Assembly: GCA_020137815.1 (NCBI GenBank)
Contig: WFME01000023.1
Coordinates: 1-25,742 of the forward strand
Direction of reading: 5' to 3'
From: Hormiphora californensis
Lineage: Eukaryota > Ctenophora > Tentaculata > Cydippida > Pleurobrachiidae
DNA: 25,742 nt
Shown here: piece by piece, positions 1-7,912 of the stretch
How the letters are laid out: every line of letters starts with the position of its first letter
Position numbering within the stretch: the first letter of the stretch is position 1
The notes under the pieces: model-generated
What the model was told of the DNA's origin: nothing
The model's database searches: none
Seen by the model: only the letters and a program-made list of their open reading frames with translations
Translations under genes and position numbers: made by a program

Positions 1-65
1 AGGGGCAAAAGAAGAAGAACGAAAGAAGAAAGAGAACAGGAAGAGGAGAGAAGAGGAAAGATGAG

Positions 66-130
66 AGGGGAAGGAGAGAGAGAGAGAGAGAAGAGAGGAA
101 AGAGAGAGAGGGAGAGAGGGAGAGAGAGAA

Positions 131-171
<41 letters not shown>

Positions 172-190
172 AAGCAGAGAGAGAGAGAAT
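66..190. repeat. (GA)n microsatellite
   Basis: Nearly pure GA dinucleotides, with occasional AAAG and GGGA interruptions, run from the left edge to about 190. The purest stretch is about 140-172. No gene overlaps it. Confidence 0.95.
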
Positions 191-1086
191 AAAGATGGAA
201 TGATAGAGAATGGGAGGGCGATAAATTTTGTCTTGTAAAGACTCTCCGTCTTATTCTAACGTACTCCCTATACTATATTGTTTCCTTCTTACAAGCCGCT
301 CTAATATTACTCTCCCTCTTTTCATCTCTATCATTCTCCCTCTCTCCATCGTTCCATCGTTCTCTCCCTATCTGTTACCTGCACCTGGGGTTCTGTTAAT
401 TCTTGGGTAAAAACCATTGTGCCCGGGTCGTGGTGGTGGCTAGAATCTGCGGGGGTGTAGGCAGCTGTCCCAGCTAGGGGGGGGGGTCAAGACAACACCG
501 CCACGGTATAATAGAGAATAAGAGTAGCTATAAGGGAGAATGACTGATAGAGAGAGGGGGAAAGAGAGACAAAAGGGAGAGAGAACGTTAGTAAGATGTA
601 CTATCTATCTCGTACCCTATCTTTGTATTGTGTAAACGTTACAGAAAATAATATAGCCCCAAGAAAAGATAGAAGTGGGGAGCTAGAGGTCGATAGAAAG
701 GAGAATTAGTCTACATTTGTCTGGCGAACAGTGAAATTAAGGAGACATGTAGGAACACTGCAGCAGTACTATTCGTGTTCTTACACTATTCACTACCACT
801 GCATGCAACCATATGTATATTCGACCTATCACGTTTAATCTTGAACCAGTTACTGTAGTGAAATGAAAGAATGAAGTGAAATATCACTATTTTCTCCCCT
901 CCCCATCGGTTTCTAATCTCGTATTTTTCTTATTTGATACTATCCAAGCCCCCACACTGTAATAACCGTCTTATGATGTAACCGCATACTAGTAAGGTCT
1001 TATATTAGAAAAAGCATTCCCTGCTCTTGAGGACAGAATACTAAATCATGTAAATACAAGTCGCTAAATTGTAAAACAAGACCTAT
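191..1086. other. Non-coding stretch, no recognisable gene
   Basis: About 0.9 kb of mixed sequence. The open frame at 228-410 is low-complexity (CT-rich) and resembles no protein I know. A GGT-rich and G-rich patch lies near 427-490 and ends in a run of about ten G. I see no splice-bounded exon, RNA gene or transposon end here. Confidence 0.6.
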
Positions 1087-1088
1087 TA

Positions 1089-1986
1089 GGGTGATTCATA
1101 ATGATTTTCGCTAGGTACTTCTGGATCGCTAGTGATGATAGAGACCAAAAATTTCTACAGGATCTTTTAGTTTGGACTATTTGTTAACCCTAAGACCATG
1201 TTTAAAGTTTTCAATGACAAAATTTTACCGGTGACGGACTATTTATGAAGTTCAGTTTTGTTCCGGTCTCACAACCCAAATTTCAGTCCTTGGTTTTAAC
1301 CCTGTAGAGGCCGTAAATTGATTCCAATGGATCCAGGACTTTTTATAGGGGAAGAAAGACATCTTTTTGGGACATTTGTGTAAAAATTAAATCTAAATCC
1401 AATTTTCACGTTTTATTTTGTGGGCTATTTTTAGAAATTGGTCAAAAACCCATTTTTTCATTTTAATAGGCTGTCACCACGGACCTGGTTGGTCTTTTGC
1501 CAAGATTGAAAGCTCAAATTGTAAATTAAGCTTAGCTCTACATGATCCTAAAGTTATTTGGCGGTTTTGGATGTCTTAGAAGGCCTAAAATTGAAGTTCA
1601 AAAATGTTGCCCGAAAACAGGTGATTTGAAATCACATTTTTTGCCACTTTTTGGGCGATTTTTAGCACCCTACTCCAATCCAGCAACTTTTTCGGCTCAA
1701 AATGGGTTGTTTCCGATGACAACTGATAGAATGGACTACCTTATGTGTGAAAACGGCTAATTCTCAAAAAATTTACTTGCATTTTGACCATATTTTGATA
1801 CGGGAGACGGCATAGTGGCCAACCACTAGAAAACGGGCTATAGCCTTTGGAAGAAAAATAGACTGGTCCCTAAAAATGGTGTCGTGAGATCAAAATTTCG
1901 TGCTGAACAAGTTCCTGTAAAAAATTTAGGGCTCGGATGAACGAAACCCCGAAAAAATAGCTAGCGAAAATCATTATGAATCACTC
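1089..1986. mobile_element. Mariner-like non-autonomous element with TA target duplication
   Basis: The ends are inverted repeats of about 26 bp. The left end reads GGGTGATTCATAATGATTTT and then CGCTAG. The reverse complement of the right end matches except at the second base (GAGTGATTC...). The dinucleotide TA lies immediately outside both ends (1087-1088 and 1987-1988), which is the target-site signature of Tc1/mariner elements. The 898-bp interior has no transposase; its only open frame of note (1542-1760, 72 aa) has no DDE/D motif and is probably not coding. I infer an internally deleted or non-autonomous member of the Tc1/mariner group, moved by a transposase encoded elsewhere. Confidence 0.8.
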
Positions 1987-1988
1987 TA

Positions 1989-2790
1989 GTAATTCTGACG
2001 TTATTGTGACAGCGGCACACATGTTTATTAGGCACGGCCCCCTTACAGCACTATAATGTTTCAAGCCCTCTATTCACATTTTATTCACTCACCTCTCGCC
2101 CCCATCTAGGTCATTCTAAACGGGGAACACGCATAAAGATAAACAAATTGCTGATAACGACCACCAAAAATTGAATTTATAAACGTACCACTAGAAGCTC
2201 CTCCCTGCTTGTTGAATACCTTTTGTCACACAAACAAAACGAGTAGAAAGCATTCCACAAATTGCTAAAAGGGAGGGGTAAACATTGAAACAAGGTAATG
2301 GAATTAGTAAACTATTTGATTGGGATATATCATATAACCTATAATATTGGAATGAAGATCATTGGATCAAAAAGCATAGCTAATTGACTAATAATAGTTT
2401 GTAAGGTGAGCAAGTGAAGTGTCTAGACATGTTGTCAATAATGGATTCGATAATTACCATGATTACATGATTGTCAATAGTTGATCTAACAATGGATTAT
2501 GAGACACTGCAAGTTCATATATATTGCAATTAAACTCAGTTAATATTTAACCCGGTCATGAATTTTAGGCAACGATTATAGTATGCAAATGGGTTGGTGA
2601 TGCAGTCACCCCTCCACTAACAGCCGCGTGACAAACGAAGCCCGCTTTAATAGGCCAATAGGGGATGGTATCAGCAAGCAAATTGGGAGGCCGAGGGGTT
2701 CTATGAGGAACTTGATTACGAAGTCACTCATTTGTAAAGCTTGCACGGAGGGGTAATTTCATTACCAAATAAGGAACTGACATTTGTGCT
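1989..2790. other. AT-rich intergenic stretch
   Basis: About 0.8 kb with no supported gene. I found no exon with credible splice sites on either strand and no terminal-repeat structure. It separates the mariner-like element from the LINE tail. Confidence 0.6.
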
Positions 2791-2792
2791 AA

Positions 2793-3337
2793 AAACTTCA
2801 TAAACTTCATAAACTTCATAAATAACTTCAATGAAAAACACAAGGTGTCAGTGTCCTTTAACACATCCCCCTCTCGGCTCTCACTTCCAGCACCCAATCC
2901 AGGATTGAATTAGTGTTCTGAGTAGGATACCCAGTCACGGGCGGACAGTCCGGGAACTGGTCGAGCCATCGTCCCAGCAGAATCTTGAACTGATCCAGGT
3001 CATCTGCTGTGTTAACCTTCTTAGGCAATGTATTCCATAGCCTCGCAGCTTTAACAGCGAAGGAGTCGAAGAACTTAGTTTTTACTGTCCCTCTGGCACC
3101 GCTGAATAGAGATGGTACTTCAGCTTTAACTCCTGTCCTATCATTCATGTAGAATCGTGTGTTGGTACTGTTGGGTGCAACTTCGTTATACATTTTCCAC
3201 ATGTGAATGATGGTGTATCTCTCTCTTCTTCGTTGCAGAGACATAAGGTTCAGCTTTTTCAGGCGGTCCCAATAGCTGTACTGCTTCATATTATCGACCC
3301 GACGTGTAAAACAATTAAAAGTTACACCCAATACCAT
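2793..3337 (-). pseudogene. 5'-truncated LINE: C-terminal end of a reverse transcriptase ORF plus 3' tail
   Basis: The minus-strand frame 3337-2858 (159 aa) is the far C-terminal region of an APE-type non-LTR retrotransposon ORF2. It begins inside the conserved segment FTRRV..YWDRLKKLNL followed by SLQRRRERY and a MWK helix. It continues through the family's RLWN.LP segment and ends with a normal stop. The RT core and endonuclease are absent, so this is a 5'-truncated insertion and not a gene. After the stop, a short 3'UTR runs into three tandem copies of a 9-bp unit (AAACTTCAT on the plus strand, 2793-2819). That fits a LINE 3' microsatellite tail read on the minus strand. Upstream of 3337 the frame dissolves before the palindrome at 3418. 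Confidence 0.8.
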
Positions 3338-3566
3338 ATCTCAGCTGTTTATCAAGAGACTTGTCTCATGAGGAGTTTGGAGAAACTAATTTGTGCGTAG
3401 TGGGCAGTGGCTTTATGAATAATAATAATAATAATAAAAATGACAGTTTATATCCCGCACTGACACAGTTTGTATACAGACAACTCGTTTTCCTTAATTT
3501 GAAAGGGACTGCAGTAGACTGCCTGCTCCTAGCACGGTTCTCTGATAACGGTGAGTTAGTGGGGAA

Positions 3567-4523
3567 CTATCCCACTTGGATAAGATTATTACGGATGAAG
3601 TAGCAGCCGTCAGGATCTTCTGATCGTATCCGCTTCAAAGTGGACCTTAGAGCTTTTTGCTCTTTCAGTTCAGAGGGCGTAAGATCCGGAGAGAGATAAA
3701 CAGCCGAAAACTGTTTGGAGTCTTTGAGGTTTCGTGCCTTTCTGAGGAGTGCGAGGAGAGTCGCTCTCTTCTCCAGGGATACTAAGAGCGGTCTAGGGCG
3801 CTTCTCATTTCTTTCGCCGATGCGTTTCATCGTAGTCACTTTCGGTTTCTCATTTAATTCCTCAAAAAGTTCGTCTAAAGTAGTTTTAGCTACTCTATCG
3901 GTTGTTTCTGGGAGACCAAACACAACCATGTTCTTCTCTCTTCCGGGCTGTTGGACGGGAGTAGGATGATTCACTGGTAGTGGTTTTCCCACTTTGGGGG
4001 AGGTTGCAGCACAATTCTGTGCTAGCACAGTAGAGTAGGCTTTCACCTTCTGCACCGATGCTGTCACTGTACTGAGTTGTTGCTTCTGGTGGTTGATAAC
4101 CGTTTGCTGAAGCTCGATTACGTTAACCCGATGGCGGTCAAGTTCTTCTTTACATTCACGCAGCTGTTTCTCGAGGTTTTCCACACTGATAACCGTTTCA
4201 AAATTGTTCATTGTTGCTCGGGCAAGTTTCATACTGGAGAGAAAAATACGCGAAGTAGCCTCGATTATTTCACTCGTAGTTCGGTCCTTGAGACAATGTC
4301 TAAAGTACGAACCCCAGTGCTTGCTAGGCGAAGCTAAGCTGTCGTTGGTTAACATTGAATCGGGTGCAGCTTGAATCGATCTATAACATTGAGTAAACTC
4401 ATCTGGTTTGATGCTCGTCGTGTTGTCCGAATTCAACAGGTAAACTTCAGAAACAAAGTCATCCACCGTCTCTTCTAATCGTTTTATCATAGGGTTATCG
4501 CCCTCGTACTTCGCTTCCGACAT
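3567..4523 (-). CDS. LINE ORF1-type protein, left-arm copy
   Basis: Intact 318-aa frame. I take the start at the ATG (4523-4521) that opens MSEAKYEGDNP; the codons before it (TTG ATA) are not standard starts. Order of parts: an N-terminal domain (about 1-95) with no known motif; a coiled coil (about 95-160) rich in Leu, Glu, Lys and Gln (ENLEKQLRECKEELDRH); a Pro-rich hinge (about 175-195); then a basic RNA-binding region. That region opens with NMVVFGLPE and continues through KRIGERNEKRPRPLLVSL and VYLSPDLTP to the C terminus. This layout (coiled coil, then an RRM-like or basic domain) is typical of LINE ORF1 proteins, which coat element RNA. No RT follows it. It differs from the right copy at only a few residues. 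Confidence 0.82.
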   Translation of the reverse strand: MSEAKYEGDNPMIKRLEETVDDFVSEVYLLNSDNTTSIKPDEFTQCYRSIQAAPDSMLTNDSLASPSKHWGSYFRHCLKDRTTSEIIEATSRIFLSSMKLARATMNNFETVISVENLEKQLRECKEELDRHRVNVIELQQTVINHQKQQLSTVTASVQKVKAYSTVLAQNCAATSPKVGKPLPVNHPTPVQQPGREKNMVVFGLPETTDRVAKTTLDELFEELNEKPKVTTMKRIGERNEKRPRPLLVSLEKRATLLALLRKARNLKDSKQFSAVYLSPDLTPSELKEQKALRSTLKRIRSEDPDGCYFIRNNLIQVG

Positions 4524-4705
4524 TATCAACGTTTCGTTTTTCTGCCCTTCGGGGCTGTTACATCGGATTCATCTCAATAAATAGTTTTACGTTGTAGTTG
4601 ATGAAAGTTTCAAACTTTCATCAACTACAACGTAAAACTATTTATTGAGCAGGAAGATGAATCCGATGTAACAGCCCCGAAGGGCAGAAAAACGAAACGT
4701 TGATA

Positions 4706-5662
4706 ATGTCGGAAGCGAAGTACGAGGGCGATAACCCTATGATAAAACGATTAGAAGAGACGGTGGATGACTTTGTTTCTGAAGTTTACCTGTTGAATTC
4801 GGACAACACGACGAGCATCACACCAGATGAGTTTACTCAATGTTATAGATCGATTCAAGCTGCACCCGATTCAATGTTAACCAACGACAGCTTAGCTTCG
4901 CCTAGCAAGCACTGGGGTTCGTACTTTAGACATTGTCTCAAGGACCGAACTACGAGTGAAATAATCGAGGCTACCTCGCGTATTTTTCTCTCCAGTATGA
5001 AACTTGCCCGAGCAACAATGAACAATTTTGAAACGGTTATCAGTGTGGAAAACCTCGAGAAACAGCTGCGTGAATGTAAAGAAGAACTTGACCGCCATCG
5101 GGTTAACGTAATCGAGCTTCAGCAAACGGTTATCAACCACCAGAAGCAACAACTCAGTACAGTGACAGCATCGGTGCAGAAGGTGAAAGCCTACTCTACT
5201 GTGCTAGCACAGAATTGTGCTGCAACCTCCCCCAAAGTGGGAAAACCACTACCAGTGAATCATCCTACTCCCGTCCAACAGCCCGGAAGAGAGAAGAACA
5301 TGGTTGTGTTTGGTCTCCCAGAAACAACCGATAGAGTAGCTAAAACTACTTTAGACGAACTTTTTGAGGAATTAAATGAGAAACCGAAAGTGACTACGAT
5401 GAAACGCATCGGCGAAAGAAATGAGAAGCGCCCTAGACCGCTCTTAGTATCCCTGGAGAAGAGAGCGACTCTCCTCGCACTCCTCAGAAAGGCACGAAAC
5501 CTCAAAGACTCCAAACAGTTTTCGGCTGTTTATCTCTCTCCGGATCTTACGCCCACTGAACTGAAAGAGCAAAAAGCTCTAAGGTCCACTTTGAAGCGGA
5601 TACGATCAGAAGATCCTGACGGCTGCTACTTCATCCGTAATAATCTTATCCAAGTGGGATAG
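4706..5662 (+). CDS. LINE ORF1-type protein, right-arm copy
   Basis: This is the mirror copy of the left-arm gene: 318 aa, intact, with the same ATG context. Residue differences seen against the left copy are Lys to Thr in the segment TTSI(K/T)PDEF and Ser to Thr in DLTP(S/T)ELK. The other change I found (in the codon of Thr-Ser, region 4970-4980) is silent in this frame. Two open frames surviving with so few changes mean either recent duplication or continuing correction between arms. The protein would need RT supplied by another LINE. It would be transcribed away from its twin from a shared, palindromic 5' region of about 190 bp. Confidence 0.82.
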   Translation: MSEAKYEGDNPMIKRLEETVDDFVSEVYLLNSDNTTSITPDEFTQCYRSIQAAPDSMLTNDSLASPSKHWGSYFRHCLKDRTTSEIIEATSRIFLSSMKLARATMNNFETVISVENLEKQLRECKEELDRHRVNVIELQQTVINHQKQQLSTVTASVQKVKAYSTVLAQNCAATSPKVGKPLPVNHPTPVQQPGREKNMVVFGLPETTDRVAKTTLDELFEELNEKPKVTTMKRIGERNEKRPRPLLVSLEKRATLLALLRKARNLKDSKQFSAVYLSPDLTPTELKEQKALRSTLKRIRSEDPDGCYFIRNNLIQVG

Positions 5663-5834
5663 TTCCCCACTAACTCACCGTTATCAGAGAACCGTGCTAG
5701 GAGCAGGCAGTCTACTGCAGTCCCTTTCAAATTAAGGAAAACGAGTTGTCTGTATACAAACTGTGTCAGTGCGGGATATAAACTGTCATTTTTATTATTA
5801 TTATTATAAACGGTAACTGATAGAGAATCGATAG

Positions 5835-5893
5835 CCCTAACCGATAACCCCAAACCAAACCCTAACCAGACCCTAACGGATAGCCCTAACCCG
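5835..5893. repeat. Degenerate telomere-like CCCTAA repeats
   Basis: Four copies of CCCTAAC (near 5835, 5869, 5870-5876 and 5883), with variant copies between them (ACCCCAAACC, AAACCC), lie in 60 bp. The block sits directly between the right end of the palindrome and the start of the PHD-RT LINE. The animal telomere repeat is TTAGGG/CCCTAA, so this could be an interstitial telomere remnant or a preferred LINE landing site. The copies are irregularly spaced. Confidence 0.5.
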
Positions 5894-5955
5894 TCGCGCG
5901 CGCTAAAACTACGAATTGTTAGCAATGAAAGGCACCCAGATTTTAACGTTTTCCA

Positions 5956-6493
5956 TTGAAAAGCGCTGCCTTATCCCGCGCTGCAACGTTTGCCAAAGGC
6001 ATGAATGATGACCCTGAGAACCAGAACAGTTCGGTGCGAAGATCAAAACGGAGGCAAGTTCCTAACTCGAAGTATGTCGATGTCCCTATGTCAAATACTC
6101 CTTCATCTAACTCCAAACCAACGCCTCCAACCTCTTCCACTCATCTTCACACGTACCTAACGATCAACCACAAGTAACAAATCCATCGGACCCCACTGCA
6201 AATGAACTATGTAAAACTTGTAACAAGGATTTTGATCCCATCACTTCGTACCCATCACTGTTCTGTAACTCTTGTAATCTATGGTATCATTACACCTGTG
6301 CCAATATGTCTGAATCAGAGTATGAAACGGCTGCTACTGACCAGGAAGCAGAGTGGTTTTGTCATAACTGCTCAGGAATTCCTGATTATATTCCAGCGGC
6401 ACCACTTACTTCTACATGGGGTGGTATATCCGGGCAAACAATCATGAGCGACCTTTCTTCAGCATATTCTGAGGTTGTCGGATGGCGGCCAAA
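5956..6493 (+). pseudogene. PHD-RT LINE, 5' portion with PHD zinc finger
   Basis: Two overlapping frames together encode the N-terminal part of a non-LTR retrotransposon protein. The first (5956-6177) gives a Ser/Pro/Lys-rich segment. The second (about 6100-6493) holds a C4HC3 PHD finger: CKTC, then CNSC, WYHYTC and W.CHNC spaced as in PHD domains (about 6221-6372). A frame change between about 6060 and 6177 breaks continuity, so I call it a pseudogene. The frame would run on directly into the RT part at 7920 if the 1.4-kb insertion beginning at 6494 were absent. PHD fingers read histone tails; in a LINE this may steer target choice, which is inference. Confidence 0.72.
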
Positions 6494-6568
6494 GTTTGGC
6501 CGCCATCCGACAACCTCAGAATATGCTGAAGAAAGGTCGCTCATGATTGTTTGCCCGGATATACCACC
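6420..6568. repeat. Perfect 74-bp-arm palindrome inside the PHD-RT LINE
   Basis: Positions 6420-6493 are LINE coding sequence. Positions 6495-6568 are their exact reverse complement, around a single G at 6494 (GGCCAAA-G-TTTGGCC). The match stops at both outer ends (6419 against 6569). The right arm is therefore an inverted copy of the flank, carried at the start of the inserted segment. Confidence 0.95.
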
Positions 6569-6680
6569 GAACCGGGTTTTTTTCCACCGAACCGAACCGA
6601 ATCGAATTTGAAAAACTTTTTTACCGAACCGAACCGAACCGAACCGAACCGAATTTCGGTAATCGAACCGAACCGAACCA
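6569..6680. repeat. CCGAA pentanucleotide array, left copy
   Basis: Short runs of (CCGAA)n, up to about five units, are broken by T-rich spacers and end in GGTAATCGAACCG. The same motif recurs in the same orientation at 7829-7902, so the two arrays are direct, not inverted, borders of the inserted segment. Confidence 0.9.
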
Positions 6681-6699
6681 TACAAAACTTTTTCTGTAT

Positions 6700-7700
6700 A
6701 AATGTTTCTCTAAAAAGTCATGGAGAGCACCAATCAAGGTATTGAGAATCATTCTCTGAAATTTTGTTAAAAAATGTTTGAAAAAATTTCAAAGTCAATT
6801 TTGTGAAAAAATTTTCAAAGTCAATTTTATCGTAAATTTTCTATGTCAATTTATGCGTACGAATCGTGTTTCGAATCGGCAATGCTATACGGGAATGGTA
6901 TTGCTAATTAGCAGGATTAAACGAACCATGACTCGTGTCTCTCTAAATTTCCTAATTAGATTTGATGGGGAATCACGTATCAGCACAATCCATCTCGGAC
7001 CCACTAATTACCAACATCACTCCCGTTTAGCATTGTCGATTAGAAACACGATTCGTATACCATAATTTACTTAAAATATTTTTCACAAAAAAAATTTCAC
7101 AAAATTTCAGGTAATGATTCTCAATACCTTGATCGATGCTCTCCATGATTTTTTAGAGAAACATTTAATTTTGTGAAAAAAACTTTGTAAAATATTTCAA
7201 AGTCAATTTCGGAAAAAAAATTCTATGTCAATTTTGCCGTACGAATCGTGTTGCGAATTGGTGATGCTATGCGGCAGTGCTCTCGCTAATTAGCAGGATT
7301 TATTGAAACATGAATCGTTTCCCCTAAACTTCCTAATTAGATTTGATGGGGGATCACGTATCAGCATAATCCATCTCGGACCCACTAATTAAGCAACATC
7401 ACTCCCGCTTAGCAATACCGATTCGAAACACGATTCGTACGCAAAAATTGACATAGAAAATTTTCCATAAAATTGACTTTGAAATATTTTCCAAACTTTT
7501 TTACAAAATTTCAGAGAATGATTCTTAACACCTTGATCGGTGCTCTCCATGAATTTTTTGAAAAAAAAAGTAATTTCTGAATTTGTTGACCCTCTCATGA
7601 GGACACGATTCGACGGGAAGTCAGGTATCAAATCAATCCATATCGAACCCGCTAACTAGCGAAATCATTTCCACATAGCACCACCGATTCGAAATAGGGT
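6700..7700. repeat. Tandem palindromic units, about 380-bp period
   Basis: A conserved core (CCTAATTAGATTTGATGG and following, with ATCACGTATCAGCA) occurs at 6951 and 7332, with a third degraded copy near 7607. Between cores lie arms that are inverted copies of one another. For example, 6700-6772 (TTTCTCTAAAAAGTCATGGA onward) matches the reverse complement of about 7095-7168. Within each unit, CGTACGAATCGTGTT also recurs in inverted form (near 7240 and 7430). The block is AT-rich and has no credible coding capacity. Confidence 0.85.
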
Positions 7701-7828
7701 TAATACGGCGAAATTGACATTGAAATCCATACAATTTTCGTGAAATAATTGGAAAATTTTGCATGAAAAAGCCCGATTTCTGGGCATTTTTTGACCAAAA
7801 AATTCGGTGGTTCGGCCAAAATTTCCTA

Positions 7829-7902
7829 CCGAACCGAACCGAACCGAACCGCCCAAAAAACACCGAATTTCCGAACCGAACCGAACCGAACCGAATATTC
7901 GG
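7829..7902. repeat. CCGAA pentanucleotide array, right copy
   Basis: Two (CCGAA)4 runs are separated by GCCCAAAAAACACCGAATTT and end at CCGAATATTCGG. The LINE reading frame resumes just after this array, at 7913. Frames read through the array give artificial PNRTE repeats. Confidence 0.9.
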
Positions 7903-7912
7903 TCGCTTCCTG

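Larger units (their letters stand above)
3418..5807. repeat. Large palindrome: two head-to-head copies of an ORF1-only LINE-like element
   Basis: The two arms (3418-4610 and 4612-5807) are reverse complements of each other around a single-base centre at 4611 (GAAAGTTT-C-AAACTTTC). The arms are about 99% alike. I see a 7-nt indel in the 5' leader (right arm has extra bases near 4655) and three substitutions inside the ORF. Each arm is one unit: a leader of about 95 nt, a 318-aa ORF, a ~115-nt 3'UTR containing GCGGGATATAAA, and a terminal (ATT)n tail at the outer edge. So the two elements face away from each other with their 5' ends abutting. I could not find a clear target-site duplication outside the tails. 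Confidence 0.92.
6494..7912. mobile_element. 1.4-kb insertion in the PHD-RT LINE, flanked by GGCCAAA
   Basis: The 7-bp word GGCCAAA occurs at 6487-6493 (end of the LINE left part) and at 7913-7919 (start of the right part). Removing 6494-7919 rejoins the LINE reading frame exactly at ...WRP/NLFKLP. The interior contains an inverted copy of the flank (6495-6568), a CCGAA array, palindromic tandem units, and a second CCGAA array. It encodes no transposase that I can recognise. The element class is unknown. Confidence 0.75.

Noticed and set aside
1542-1760. 72-aa frame in the mariner-like element
   Set aside because: No DDE/D or helix-turn-helix feature and too short for a transposase; likely chance.
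3715-4337. Plus-strand frames opposite the left ORF1, and minus-strand frames opposite the right ORF1
   Set aside because: They are antisense shadows of the two 318-aa ORFs, mirrored in both arms, with no domain of their own.
4640-4705. Hammerhead ribozyme in the ORF1-only element leader
   Set aside because: The GCCC-CGAA-GGGC hairpin followed by CGAAACGTT resembles stem II plus the GAAA box, but the required CUGANGA box is absent.
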